From: Bosea sp. BIWAKO-01
GTDB taxonomy: Bacteria; Pseudomonadota; Alphaproteobacteria; Rhizobiales; Beijerinckiaceae
Length of the DNA stretch: 64,000 nucleotides
Direction of reading: 5' to 3'
NCBI RefSeq assembly: GCF_001748145.1
Contig: NZ_BCQA01000001.1
Span: 1,919,501 to 1,983,500 of the forward strand
Of the stretch, positions 1 through 7,666 are shown piece after piece. A model generated the notes under the pieces. It was not told where the DNA came from. It saw only the letters and a program-made list of their open reading frames with translations, and did no database searches. Both the position numbers and the translations under genes were made by a program. Each line of letters begins with the position of its first letter. Position 1 is the first letter of the stretch.

Positions 1-155
1 CAGGAAACCGGCGAGCCGATGGCGCGCCGAGCCTCCTCGACGGAACCGACAATGATGAGTTCGGCATCCTCGCCGAGCTTATCCATCACGGCATACTCGA
101 TATCCATCGCGATGAACGGGTCGTCCTCGACGATCAGGATGCGGATCTGGCTCAT
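1..155 (-). CDS. Single-domain response regulator, N-terminal part (runs off left edge)
   Basis: Only the first 51 codons are in the window. The ATG at 155 opens a CheY-like receiver domain: a hydrophobic first strand (RILIVE) followed by the acidic pair E-D-D at residues 9-11 that binds Mg2+ in this family. The phosphoacceptor Asp would lie beyond the edge. A perfect EcfG-type promoter (208-233, minus strand) ends about 53 bases upstream of the start, which suggests the protein is made in the general stress response. Whether an output domain follows cannot be seen. Partner kinase unknown. Confidence 0.75.
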   Translation of the reverse strand, partial: MSQIRILIVEDDPFIAMDIEYAVMDKLGEDAELIIVGSVEEARRAIGSPVS

Positions 156-207
156 CAATCCCGCGTCCTTTCTCGACCAGCCATGGAACTTTCGCCTCTG
201 TCTGAAG

Positions 208-233
208 AACGCGGCGAAGCATGGCGTTGTTCC
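208..233 (-). promoter_or_regulatory. EcfG-type promoter for the response regulator
   Basis: On the minus strand GGAAC (233-229) is followed by 17 bases and CGTT (211-208), the general stress sigma consensus of alphaproteobacteria. The -10 element is about 53 bases from the ATG at 155. Confidence 0.75.
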
Positions 234-347
234 GGCACACGGGACGCACCGCGACGGAAAGCTCCAAATTGAGCTAAACATGCGGCAAGAAGGTTATCGA
301 AGCGTAACCCTCTGCAGAGCCTCTCCGTCTTCAGCAGTTGCGAGACG

Positions 348-872
348 TCAGCGGCGCCCACGCGGCGGGGGAGAAGACGATGACGGCGCGAGCGTAAGCT
401 CGAGACCGGTTACGCCGACGGCGACATTGAAGCCGCGAAGGGTCTGAAGTGAGAGAGGCTGCAGCGTGACATCCTTCTCGACGCCGCCGATGAGCATGTT
501 CACCGATCCTCCCGTCCCCGCCGAAGCGCCAGCGCTCGCACCGACATAGGTGCCCGCCAAAGCTCCCAGAGGAGCTCGTGCATAAGGACCGAAGACACGC
601 CAGCCCATGCTGCTGCGCTTGAACGAGCCGACATCGAGCCCGAAGCTGCGCACAACGCCGGTATAGCGCTGCACGGGGCCCCGGCGCGGCGTAAAACGGC
701 ACTCCATGGGCTTCTGCGATGTCACGATAAGGCTGAGTGCGCCGCCGACATGGCAACTCAGCCGACCTGCCGGGGCCCCGCTCTGTGCGTTCGCAGCCGT
801 GGTTGTAAGCGCGCTCAAGGCGGCAACGCAGAACGCGGTTGCGGCGACAATTTTGGCAGGCCGATGGATCAT
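348..872 (-). CDS. DUF992 family secreted protein
   Basis: A 174-residue protein that starts at the ATG at 872 with an AGGAG ribosome site 7 bases upstream. Residues 1-30 form a signal peptide (positive MIHRPAK, hydrophobic core, ANAQ cleavage-like site). The rest is Gly/Ala-rich with a conserved C-H-V-G-G near the mature start and a YTG motif, typical of the DUF992 family of small periplasmic proteins common in Hyphomicrobiales. Function is unknown. It ends in a Ser/Pro/Arg tail. Upstream, a near-consensus EcfG promoter on this strand (GGAAC-N16-GGTT, 965-941) partly overlaps the perfect plus-strand promoter of the next gene. Confidence 0.8.
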   Translation of the reverse strand: MIHRPAKIVAATAFCVAALSALTTTAANAQSGAPAGRLSCHVGGALSLIVTSQKPMECRFTPRRGPVQRYTGVVRSFGLDVGSFKRSSMGWRVFGPYARAPLGALAGTYVGASAGASAGTGGSVNMLIGGVEKDVTLQPLSLQTLRGFNVAVGVTGLELTLAPSSSSPPPRGRR

Positions 873-938
873 GACGAATCTCCTGACAACATGGTTACCA
901 AAAAATGCCGCAATAGCTCCACAGTTCCCAATCAGTCT

Positions 939-963
939 GGAACCTAGGCAGGAGCGTTGCGTT
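939..963 (+). promoter_or_regulatory. EcfG-type promoter for the small protein at 993
   Basis: GGAAC (939-943), 16 bases, CGTT (960-963). It lies 29 bases before the ATG at 993 and covers the alternative upstream start at 957, which argues for the later start. The minus strand of the same segment (965-941) reads GGAAC-N16-GGTT and could serve the DUF992 gene. Confidence 0.75.
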
Positions 964-992
964 CCAATTCCGCCCCTGGACGGAAACGTGAG

Positions 993-1247
993 ATGTTCAC
1001 TCGTATTAGCCCTCCTCTGCAAGCGACGCTGATCCCGACAGGCAGCGAGCCGGACCGGCTTCCTCCCTTTTGGGAACTTGAGGATCTGATTGCGTCGGGA
1101 TTAGACCAAAGCACGGCGCTCGATATTCTCGCGCTGCGCCGCGCGCAGGCCGAGACCGGCCGGGTCCCGGTGGCCCTGTTTCGCCCAAGCGATCCCTGGC
1201 GGCTCACCCGCGTCGAACTCGACGAGATCTCTGACAACGTCGCTTGA
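993..1247 (+). CDS. Small hypothetical protein, likely stress-regulated
   Basis: 84 residues from the ATG at 993. No family recognised. The sequence is soluble-looking with no signal peptide or membrane segment. It has an acidic, helix-prone middle (WELEDLIASGL, ALDILALRRAQ) and ends with DEISDNVA. The start is set by the EcfG promoter at 939-963, since any earlier start would lie inside the promoter. A weak GGAAACGTGAG precedes the ATG. The opposite strand is also open here but has no coding character. Expression under the general stress sigma is inferred. Confidence 0.55.
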   Translation: MFTRISPPLQATLIPTGSEPDRLPPFWELEDLIASGLDQSTALDILALRRAQAETGRVPVALFRPSDPWRLTRVELDEISDNVA

Positions 1248-1262
1248 GCGACGGCGCAGACC

Positions 1263-2105
1263 TCATTGGCAGAAGCGCGCCGCCGCTGAGCGGCGCGGCT
1301 GAATATCGACATGAAGATGATTGGCATGGGCGGCGTCCGAGCCCGGGCCTAGGCTGGTCGCGAAAGCCCCACACGCCGATTGCCTCACCGACTTCAAAAA
1401 GCGATCCTGAGCCAATCCTGCCGGCTTCTCGACCACGACACGAACACCGCCCGACCGTTCCTCGCCCATGACAAAGGCGAAGATATCGAGCGCCTGTCCC
1501 GTCGCATGCTCACTGACCGGGCCGGCCGTCGAGCGATTGCGCCGACGACACTCATAGCCACCTCCAACCTGAAGACGCGAGAGATCCCGCCCAAAATGCC
1601 CTCGGGCGAGGGGCTGGACGGTATCGTCAAGCCACTGCGAAACCGTCGTCGCCATGGCACAGCTGATCGTGACCGGCGGCGCGAAGACAACTGTCCCCGG
1701 CCCGTCGCTCGCACGGTATGCAAGCGCCTCCACGACGACCGGCTCCTGCACCCGGCAGGCCGGGTCCGTTGCCCGGTATTGCCTAGCATCGGGCTGACGA
1801 ATGCGATTGCCCGCGATCGCTGCCAATGCCCGCATGCAGGCGCCTTCTCCGGGCAGAGTAGAGGTGACGGGCGGCTGCGGTTCGACCGGCTTCACAGGCG
1901 ACTGTTCCGCGGGGGCCGGCACGGAGGGCAGCGCTGGTGAAGGCATAGCCAAATCCCGAGGGCGCGGCGGCGGCAAAGCAACGGGCCCGGGGCGCATCTC
2001 CGTCTGAGTTCGTGGAGCCGGCTCGGCCTTGGAAGGCGTGCCAAGGGGCAGCATGGCGGCCACCGCGCCGATGCAGCATACCCGCACCATGCCCCTGGTC
2101 GTCAT
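1263..2105 (-). CDS. Extensin-like C-terminal domain protein
   Basis: 280 residues from the ATG at 2105, with a strong AAGGAGG-type ribosome site. Residues 1-28 are a signal peptide. About residues 30-85 are a proline-rich linker, and residues 85-280 match the bacterial extensin-like C-terminal domain (Pfam Extensin-like_C). Visible family features are several cysteines, the VSEHATGQALDI motif and the HANHLHVDI motif near the C-terminus, whose His/Asp pattern resembles D,D-peptidase-like metal sites. A periplasmic cell-wall role is likely but unproven. A minus-strand EcfG promoter at 2319-2344 lies about 214 bases upstream and may drive it. Confidence 0.85.
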   Translation of the reverse strand: MTTRGMVRVCCIGAVAAMLPLGTPSKAEPAPRTQTEMRPGPVALPPPRPRDLAMPSPALPSVPAPAEQSPVKPVEPQPPVTSTLPGEGACMRALAAIAGNRIRQPDARQYRATDPACRVQEPVVVEALAYRASDGPGTVVFAPPVTISCAMATTVSQWLDDTVQPLARGHFGRDLSRLQVGGGYECRRRNRSTAGPVSEHATGQALDIFAFVMGEERSGGVRVVVEKPAGLAQDRFLKSVRQSACGAFATSLGPGSDAAHANHLHVDIQPRRSAAARFCQ

Positions 2106-2318
2106 CGCAGCATTCCCTCCTTCATTCAGGCCCCCGTCACGATTTCAGAAGGGAGCGAAAGCGGTGCAACGACGAGAAGGACAGCCAGAGTCATCTGAGC
2201 GCTGGTTCATACGTAGCTGCTAAATAAAACGGATGCGTCCGTCGCGTCCGGAAAGTTATCGAGCAGCATCAGCCTTGTCGTTCTCGGCGCCCTTCAAATT
2301 TCGGAACGCACATGAGGC

Positions 2319-2344
2319 AACGCAGGATGCGTAAGACTTGTTCC
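2319..2344 (-). promoter_or_regulatory. EcfG-type promoter facing the extensin-like gene
   Basis: Minus strand GGAAC (2344-2340), 17 bases, CGTT (2322-2319). The first annotated gene downstream starts at 2105, which implies a leader of about 200 bases or an unrecognised small gene. Confidence 0.65.
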
Positions 2345-2377
2345 ATTCATTACTCATCTTCTCCGGGCCACCGAGTC

Positions 2378-2403
2378 GGAACTTTTTCTGCGGCAGAACC
2401 GTT
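2378..2403 (+). promoter_or_regulatory. EcfG-type promoter for the DUF1328 gene
   Basis: GGAAC (2378-2382), 17 bases, CGTT (2400-2403), 36 bases before the ATG at 2440. Confidence 0.75.
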
Positions 2404-2439
2404 GCTTCAACGATGTGTGTTGAATTCTGAGGTTTCTCG

Positions 2440-2610
2440 ATGTCCGGGTGGGCCGTGACATTCCTGATCGCAGCGCTTGTTGCGGCGATGCTGGCTTTTG
2501 GCGGTGTGCCGGGGCTGGCGACGATGGCCGCAAGGATCGTCTTCTTCGCTGCGCTCGCCGCAGCGGCGATCACCGGCTTGATTGCAATAACCAAGAGGCG
2601 GCGGTCGTGA
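2440..2610 (+). CDS. DUF1328 family small membrane protein
   Basis: 56 residues, with two hydrophobic helices (about residues 4-20 and 29-50) joined by a Gly/Pro turn and ending in a basic TKRRRS tail. This is the layout of the DUF1328/YtjA family of tiny inner-membrane proteins, which are often stress-induced in alphaproteobacteria. A TGAGG ribosome site lies 7 bases before the ATG. A perfect EcfG promoter immediately upstream supports general stress control. Molecular function is unknown. A second tiny membrane peptide follows 26 bases downstream. Confidence 0.75.
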   Translation: MSGWAVTFLIAALVAAMLAFGGVPGLATMAARIVFFAALAAAAITGLIAITKRRRS

Positions 2611-2636
2611 GCCGGCCACGCGCCAGGAGAGATGTC

Positions 2637-2711
2637 ATGAAATGGATTGCGCCGATGATCGTCGCCGTGCCGTTTCCGGCACTTCTGATCGTCTATTTTC
2701 TCGGCTGGTAA
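2637..2711 (+). CDS. 24-residue hydrophobic peptide (small ORF)
   Basis: Starts at the ATG at 2637 with an AGGAGA ribosome site 6 bases upstream, the best in the neighbourhood. The peptide is one hydrophobic segment with a single Lys at residue 2 and ends in FLGW. It lies 26 bases after the DUF1328 gene and would share its EcfG promoter. It could be a single-pass membrane peptide. No homologue recognised, and length alone makes it uncertain. Confidence 0.45.
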   Translation: MKWIAPMIVAVPFPALLIVYFLGW

Positions 2712-2774
2712 GACGCACGAGAAAGGGCCCGTTGCGCCCTGACGCCACGGACCCCGATATCATACTGACCTGTA

Positions 2775-3566
2775 TCAGGCAGCCTTGCGACCCGCGCGCC
2801 GGTCAAAGAACAGCGCCTGACTGATCGCCGCCTTCACCGCTTCCGGCTGGAACGGCTTGGTGATCAGGAAGGCAGGCTCGGGCCGGTCTCCGGTCAGCAG
2901 GCGTTCCGGATAGGCCGTGATGAAGATCACCGGGACGTCGATCGCGCTCAGGATCTCGTTGACGGCTTCGAGGCCGGAACTACCGTCAGCGAGTTGGATA
3001 TCGGCGAGCACCAGGCCCGGCCGCTTCTTCGCGACAGATGCGATCGCCTCGCGATGGGTCCGGGCGACACCGGTCACCGTATGTCCAAGCTCTTCGACCA
3101 TCGTTTCGATATCGAGAGCGATGATGGGCTCGTCTTCGATGATCAGCACGTCGGTGGCCACCTGATCGGCGATTTCCTGTCCCGCGACCTGCACGAGATT
3201 TGCCACTTCCGCCGCGGAGACCTCCATGATCGCAGCCACCTCATCGAGCGAAAAGCCCTCGACGGTGCGCAGCAGGAAAGCCTGCCGTGGACGCGGCGTC
3301 AGCGCACTGAGATTGCGCTCGGCCGATGAGCGCTCCACACCGCCCGAAGACTGGTTGTTGATACCGACCGACGACCAGAGCTTCAGGAAAATCCTGTACA
3401 GCCCAGTGCGGGCATCGACGTCGCGCGGAAAGGAATTTGGATCGACGACGAGCGCTTCGAGCATTTCAACGACATAGGCATCGCCACTCGCCTGCGTGCC
3501 GTTCAGAGCTCGCGCAAAGCGGCGCAGATAGGGCAGATGCGGGGCAATTTCCTTCGCAATCGACAT
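2775..3566 (-). CDS. phyR: Response regulator PhyR, anti-anti-sigma factor of the general stress response
   Basis: 263 residues. Phosphorylated PhyR binds the anti-sigma factor NepR through its sigma-like domain and frees EcfG. Residues 1-130 are the EcfG-like sigma mimic, with a degenerate sigma2/sigma4 pair (LTPRPRQAFLLRTVEGFSLDEVAAIM). Residues 138-258 are the receiver, with acidic residues E144-D145, phosphoacceptor D189 (LADIQLADG), T217 in the FITAYPERL segment typical of PhyR, and K237. The start at 3566 was chosen over one 20 codons upstream because AGAAGGA lies just before it. It is divergent from nepR-ecfG, the standard alphaproteobacterial layout. Confidence 0.97.
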   Translation of the reverse strand: MSIAKEIAPHLPYLRRFARALNGTQASGDAYVVEMLEALVVDPNSFPRDVDARTGLYRIFLKLWSSVGINNQSSGGVERSSAERNLSALTPRPRQAFLLRTVEGFSLDEVAAIMEVSAAEVANLVQVAGQEIADQVATDVLIIEDEPIIALDIETMVEELGHTVTGVARTHREAIASVAKKRPGLVLADIQLADGSSGLEAVNEILSAIDVPVIFITAYPERLLTGDRPEPAFLITKPFQPEAVKAAISQALFFDRRAGRKAA

Positions 3567-3645
3567 TGATTGGTCCTTCTTCAACTTGCCGAAAGTGAGC
3601 ACCCGCAACGTGTTTCTGACAAGCAATTTATTTTGCGATTTGCCC

Positions 3646-3670
3646 GGAACTTTTCTGAAACGAGACCGTT
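3646..3670 (+). promoter_or_regulatory. EcfG-type promoter for nepR-ecfG-kinase (autoregulation)
   Basis: GGAAC (3646-3650), 16 bases, CGTT (3667-3670), in the phyR/nepR divergent region about 125 bases before nepR. Autoactivation of this operon by EcfG is established in relatives. Confidence 0.85.
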
Positions 3671-3794
3671 ATCTGGCAGCATACGTGTCAATGATGCTCC
3701 CGGCGGATCATGATCCGCCGGCATCTGGAAGTCGGTTGAACAAGGCAATCCGGCCGCCCCTGCAGCAAGAGCGGAGCGGCGTCGGCGCGAGGGT

Positions 3795-4025
3795 ATGATG
3801 AGTGGTATGAAGATCGAGATGCCAGAGCCGAACGGGAGCGAAGAGACGGATTTCGAAGCCATTCTGGACCCCAGGGTTCAGGAGTCGATCGGCCGGTCGC
3901 TGAAGGCGCATTACGACGATCTGATCAACGCTCCCATCCCCGACAAATTCCTGGTTCTGCTGGCGCAGCTGGAAGCCAAGGAAAGCCGTTCATCCGCTGA
4001 GGAAGCAAGTGATGAGCGCCCCTGA
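3795..4025 (+). CDS. nepR: Anti-sigma factor NepR
   Basis: 76 residues, starting at the ATG at 3795 after a GCGAGGG ribosome-site-like run; in-frame ATGs at 3798 and 3807 are alternatives. The conserved NepR core spans about residues 30-62 (IGRSLKAHYDDLINAPIPDK followed by FLVLLAQLE), forming the two helices that clamp EcfG or the PhyR sigma mimic. N- and C-termini are acidic and flexible, as usual. The gene overlaps ecfG by 14 bases, consistent with translational coupling that keeps sigma and anti-sigma in balance. EcfG-dependent promoter at 3646-3670. Confidence 0.95.
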   Translation: MMSGMKIEMPEPNGSEETDFEAILDPRVQESIGRSLKAHYDDLINAPIPDKFLVLLAQLEAKESRSSAEEASDERP

Positions 4026-4572
4026 GTTCAAGGACGGCCTGATCAAGGAAATCCCGAACCTGCGTGCCTTTGCGGCATCGCTTTCGGGCTCGATGCAGCT
4101 CGCGGACGATCTGGTGCAAGACACCCTGCTCAAGGCCTGGGGCAATTCCGACAAGTTCGAACCGGGCACCAGCCTGCGCGCCTGGCTCTTTACCATTCTG
4201 CGCAACACCTACTACTCGCTCTACCGCAAGCGCGGCCGCGAGGTGCAGGACAGTGAGGGGACCTATGCCGAGCGCATGGCTGTGCACGGCAACCAGGAGA
4301 GCCATCTCGATCTCGCCGATTTCCGCAAGGCTCTGGCCAAGCTTCCGGAGGAACAGCGGGAAGTGCTGATCATGGTCGGCGCAACGGGCCTTTCCTATGA
4401 GGAGGCTGCTGAGATCTGCGGCGTCGCGATCGGCACCATCAAAAGCCGAGTCAACAGGGCGCGCACCAAGCTTGCGGAGCTGCTGTCGATCAAAGGTCTC
4501 GATGATCTCGGGCCCGATCGTCAGAGCGCGGCAGCGGTTCACAGGACCAGCTCCGAACCCATCCGACCCTAA
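4012..4572 (+). CDS. ecfG: ECF sigma factor EcfG (general stress response)
   Basis: 186 residues. Directs RNA polymerase to GGAAC-N16/17-CGTT promoters. The sigma2 region (about residues 10-75) contains LADDLVQDTLLKAW and the promoter-melting region LRAWLFTILRN. Sigma4 (about 105-160) contains LPEEQREVLIMVGATGLSYEEAAEICGV and the helix-turn-helix GTIKSRVNRAR. The ATG at 4012 is preferred over the overlapping GTG at 4009 because GAGGAAG lies 6 bases upstream. It overlaps the nepR stop and ends one base into the kinase ATG, so all three genes form one tight operon. Confidence 0.96.
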   Translation: MSAPEFKDGLIKEIPNLRAFAASLSGSMQLADDLVQDTLLKAWGNSDKFEPGTSLRAWLFTILRNTYYSLYRKRGREVQDSEGTYAERMAVHGNQESHLDLADFRKALAKLPEEQREVLIMVGATGLSYEEAAEICGVAIGTIKSRVNRARTKLAELLSIKGLDDLGPDRQSAAAVHRTSSEPIRP

Positions 4573-6218
4573 TGCGACTGGCGCGGTTCAAGACCGTCCG
4601 CGGCAGGCTTCTCGCCCTGCTGGTCGCAATCGCGTTGCCGATCGCCTGTCTGTCGGCGATCGCTGCGATCACGACCTACCGAACGGTCATCGCCTCAATT
4701 CAGACTTTCCAGGTCCGCACGGCGGACGACTATGCCGTGCGCGCTCGCGTCTGGTATCGCGGCGCCTTGCGCTCGCTGCTGGCGGCGGCCGCAGCCGTGG
4801 GCACGTCGAGCAACAGGGATTGCGATGCGGCCGCCCAGGAGATTCTGAAGCGGGTAACCGGCTACAGCGCCCTTCACCTCAAGATGCGCAACGGCGAGAT
4901 CTGCTCGGTCTCGCTCGATCCGCACGTCACGTCGGCCAAGCTTGCCGCGACCGTAGAGCAACTGAGCGCCAAACCACCGGTCCGCATCTGGGCGGGCACG
5001 GAACTTGCGGCCGTGCGCTATGACGACCTCATCCTCGATCAACAGCGCTATCTCGCAGTCTATGCTCATACCAACGACCCCGAACAACCTGCGCAGGAAG
5101 CTCTGCTGCTCGCCGACCCCGACCTCCTCAACAAGGTCTTCGATCTCGGCGAGAGCGATGAAAGTCTTGCGGTCGCACTGATCCACCGGGGCAGCGGAAT
5201 CGTCACCAGCCGGGGAGCCGATGAAGGCGACGAATCCTGGCTACCGGCGCAAGAAGTGGTGCCTGAGGTCAAGGCGCGCTGGGAGGCGGCAAGCAAGGCC
5301 GGCCCCAACGGCGCCTATGCCGCCCGCATGGTTGCCGAGCCCGACCTCTATGTGATCGCGAGTTTCGACAACACAGCCGAACGTGCGGCCCAGACGCAGT
5401 TCCTCATTTTGCTGCTGACCCCGCTCCTCACCCTGGCGTTGCTCTGCTTCGTCTACCTGCGCGCAATCGACCGGCATTGCGTGCGCTGGCTGCGCGGCAT
5501 CGAAACGGCGGCCAGGACACGTGCGAAACTCTCGAGCGCCCGGGCCCCGATTGCGGCGGACATGCCGAGCGACATGCGCAGCGTAGCCGAGGCCTTCAAC
5601 GCAATGGTCGAGGAGGAGGAGGTGCGGCAGCGCAAGCTCTCGAACGCCCTCGACGACAATCGCTTCCTGGTGCGCGAGCTGCATCACCGGGTGAAGAACA
5701 GCCTGCAGGTCGTCCAGAGCTATATCGGACTGACCAAGCGCGATTCCCGCGGCGAAGCCAGGCTTGCGCTCGCCGACGCCGAATGCCGCGTCCACGTCCT
5801 CTCGGCAGCCTATCGCTTCACGCTCGCCGACGGAGAAATGCAGCCTGTCCGCGTCGACCTGTTCCTCGACGACGTCATGACGATGATCTCGAACCTCATC
5901 CGCCGCCGCGACCAGGGCCTCGTCAGCCAGATCGAGACGATGTCGTCCCTTTCTGTCGACCGGATCATTCCGCTCGGCTTCCTGATCGTCGACGTGGTGG
6001 GGCGTGCCTTGCGGCACGGACCGGGCCTCACCGTGACTGTCACCGCTGCCGATATCGATGAGGAGACCATCGAGATCAGCATCAAGGCCGATCGCGAGAT
6101 CGACCATGCCGAGCCCCCCAAGCTCTTCGCCGGTCTGCTGACACAGATCGCGGCGACCGAGGTCTCCGCGCCGGGCGGGCGTTCACTGGGCTCCTGGCGC
6201 ATCGTGCACCGGGACTGA
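4572..6218 (+). CDS. PhyP-like HisKA_2 sensor protein with a degenerate ATPase domain
   Basis: 548 residues, with membrane helices at about 11-33 and 277-296 flanking a periplasmic sensor region (34-276), then a HAMP-like linker. The dimerisation domain has H372 in HRVKN (372-376), the HRXXN motif of HisKA_2/HWE-type proteins. The ATP-binding domain looks broken. Where an N-box (NA.KH) is expected, residues 472-482 read VDVVGRALRHG, with Arg in place of the Asn, and no GxGxG box is visible before the C-terminus. In Methylobacterium and Sphingomonas, a similar protein (PhyP) beside phyR acts as a PhyR phosphatase. I infer the same here. Its ATG overlaps the ecfG stop by one base. The 3' end overlaps the convergent transglutaminase gene by 36 bases. 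Confidence 0.85.
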   Translation: MRLARFKTVRGRLLALLVAIALPIACLSAIAAITTYRTVIASIQTFQVRTADDYAVRARVWYRGALRSLLAAAAAVGTSSNRDCDAAAQEILKRVTGYSALHLKMRNGEICSVSLDPHVTSAKLAATVEQLSAKPPVRIWAGTELAAVRYDDLILDQQRYLAVYAHTNDPEQPAQEALLLADPDLLNKVFDLGESDESLAVALIHRGSGIVTSRGADEGDESWLPAQEVVPEVKARWEAASKAGPNGAYAARMVAEPDLYVIASFDNTAERAAQTQFLILLLTPLLTLALLCFVYLRAIDRHCVRWLRGIETAARTRAKLSSARAPIAADMPSDMRSVAEAFNAMVEEEEVRQRKLSNALDDNRFLVRELHHRVKNSLQVVQSYIGLTKRDSRGEARLALADAECRVHVLSAAYRFTLADGEMQPVRVDLFLDDVMTMISNLIRRRDQGLVSQIETMSSLSVDRIIPLGFLIVDVVGRALRHGPGLTVTVTAADIDEETIEISIKADREIDHAEPPKLFAGLLTQIAATEVSAPGGRSLGSWRIVHRD

Positions 6219-7106
6219 GCCTGCCCAGCAGGGGTTCGTCTCGACCGGTTCGATGCTGACCCCCACATTCAGGCCAAGGAAAGCACCGGCGAGCCCGGTA
6301 TAGCTGCCGGAGACCGGCGATGCGTCCTCAGGAACGCGGGCGACGGCGATGCGCAGCAATTGGCGGTCCGCCACCAGATCATTGGTCGGATCGAACTCGA
6401 CCCAGCCGTCGAAGGGGATGAAGACATCGGCCCAGGCATGCGTCAGGCCCGCCGGTGAGACGAGACCGCCGTTTTCCAGGGTGCGCTCGTGAATATAGCC
6501 GGTCACGAACCGGGCGGCGAAGCCCAGGCGGCGCGCCAGCTCGATGAACAGCCACGCATAGTCACGGCAGGAGCCGCTCCCCATCTGCAGCGTGTCGAGC
6601 GGGTGTTGCGTGCCCTCGTCAAAGCGAATGGCGTAGCTCAGCACGTCATTGATGGCATGTGCGAGATCCCGTAACAGGTGCCCGGTGCCGGCGCCGCTCC
6701 GCGCGCGAAAGGCGAGAAGCCATTGGTCGAGAGCGCCATCCGGATCGGCGCTTGCCAGCGCCAGATAGGGCTGTAGCGCCGCGCGCTCGGAGGGGGTGTA
6801 GACAATCCCCGTCATAGCCGCGTCCGACGCGAGCACCGGGCTCGGAAGAGCCGGTCCGAAGCGCTCGACCACCAGTTCGCTGACGATGTCGAGGCTGTCG
6901 GCCTGCCCTTCGAAACTCGCGATGGCAACCGAATTGCCATAGGCATCATGCATCCAGCGCAATTGCGCCGCCGGCGTGATGCTGAGCGCGGTTCCCACGA
7001 CGCGCAGGTCGAAACTGTCCCGCGGCCTCAACATCAGGCGATGCGGTCCGAACTCGACCGGCTGGGCGTAGCGATAGGTCGTCGCGTGACGGATACGCAG
7101 CTGCAC
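6183..7106 (-). CDS. Transglutaminase-like family protein
   Basis: 307 residues, starting at 7106. It has an N-terminal bacterial transglutaminase-like domain (about 1-85, HATTYRYAQPVEFGPHRLML) and a transglutaminase core (about 150-260) with a complete Cys-His-Asp triad: Cys in GSGSCRDYAW, His in THAWADVF, Asp in EFDPTND. No signal peptide is visible, so a cytosolic protease or amidase-like role is more likely than protein crosslinking, which is typical of this bacterial group. The substrate is unknown. It converges on the sensor kinase gene with a 36-base overlap. No EcfG promoter was seen directly upstream. Confidence 0.9.
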   Translation of the reverse strand: MQLRIRHATTYRYAQPVEFGPHRLMLRPRDSFDLRVVGTALSITPAAQLRWMHDAYGNSVAIASFEGQADSLDIVSELVVERFGPALPSPVLASDAAMTGIVYTPSERAALQPYLALASADPDGALDQWLLAFRARSGAGTGHLLRDLAHAINDVLSYAIRFDEGTQHPLDTLQMGSGSCRDYAWLFIELARRLGFAARFVTGYIHERTLENGGLVSPAGLTHAWADVFIPFDGWVEFDPTNDLVADRQLLRIAVARVPEDASPVSGSYTGLAGAFLGLNVGVSIEPVETNPCWAGSVPVHDAPGAQ

Positions 7107-7267
7107 TGAACCCTCCAGGCCAAGCGATGCGCCTCATCGCAGTCAGCGCGGCCACGGACAAAACAAGCCGCCCGAGGGCGGCTTCGCGCGTGACAAGCGC
7201 GCGGAGAGCGCCCAGTCGCACCGCGACCGAGCGCCCCTTCTTCCGCTTTCCCGCAGACGGTCCCGGC

Positions 7268-7546
7268 TCAGCGAATGACGCTGGCGACCGGCCCGACCAC
7301 GCGAGCCTCCTGCGAGGTCGCGATGGCGCGCTTGGTCCGATCGGCGACCCTCTGGGCGGGATCCACCGATGCCAGCTGGCTATCTGTCGGCATGTTGTTT
7401 CGAATCTTGGCCTCCGCGACGGAGGTCGAACTTTGATCGGTCGCGCTCTGGAGAGCCGAGCCGAAGGTCAGCGTGGCCACCACCGCGCCCATGATTCCAA
7501 AGAAGGCGAAGGCGCGTTTGATGGGGGCAAGGCTGTCATTCAACAT
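7268..7546 (-). CDS. Small membrane-anchored hypothetical protein, stress-regulated
   Basis: 92 residues from the ATG at 7546, with a GGGAGAG ribosome site 4 bases upstream. One hydrophobic segment (about residues 10-30, AFAFFGIMGAVVATLTFGSA) follows a short basic N-terminus, and the remaining 60 residues are polar and probably periplasmic. It could be a signal anchor or an uncleaved signal peptide. No family recognised. A perfect EcfG promoter (7600-7624, minus strand) lies 54 bases upstream, which places it in the general stress regulon. Confidence 0.65.
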   Translation of the reverse strand: MLNDSLAPIKRAFAFFGIMGAVVATLTFGSALQSATDQSSTSVAEAKIRNNMPTDSQLASVDPAQRVADRTKRAIATSQEARVVGPVASVIR

Positions 7547-7599
7547 CTGTCTCTCCCTACGCCACGACCGGTCACCATTGACCGGTTCACGTCGAAGAG

Positions 7600-7624
7600 A
7601 ACGCGACGCCGCCCGTTCGGTTCC
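7600..7624 (-). promoter_or_regulatory. EcfG-type promoter for the 92-residue protein
   Basis: Minus strand GGAAC (7624-7620), 16 bases, CGTT (7603-7600), 54 bases before the ATG at 7546. Confidence 0.75.
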
Positions 7625-7666
7625 CGTTGCGCGGTTGGCAGCGATCACGAAACCGGGAGCGGCGGC

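Larger units (their letters stand above)
2106..2439. other. Intergenic region with two divergent stress promoters
   Basis: No convincing gene here. It holds the leader of the extensin-like gene and two perfect EcfG promoters pointing in opposite directions (2319-2344 minus, 2378-2403 plus). Confidence 0.6.

Noticed and set aside
2256..2357. 33-codon minus-strand frame with a GGAGAAG-ATG start
   Set aside because: Ribosome-site spacing is too short, it overlaps an EcfG promoter, and no family is recognised.
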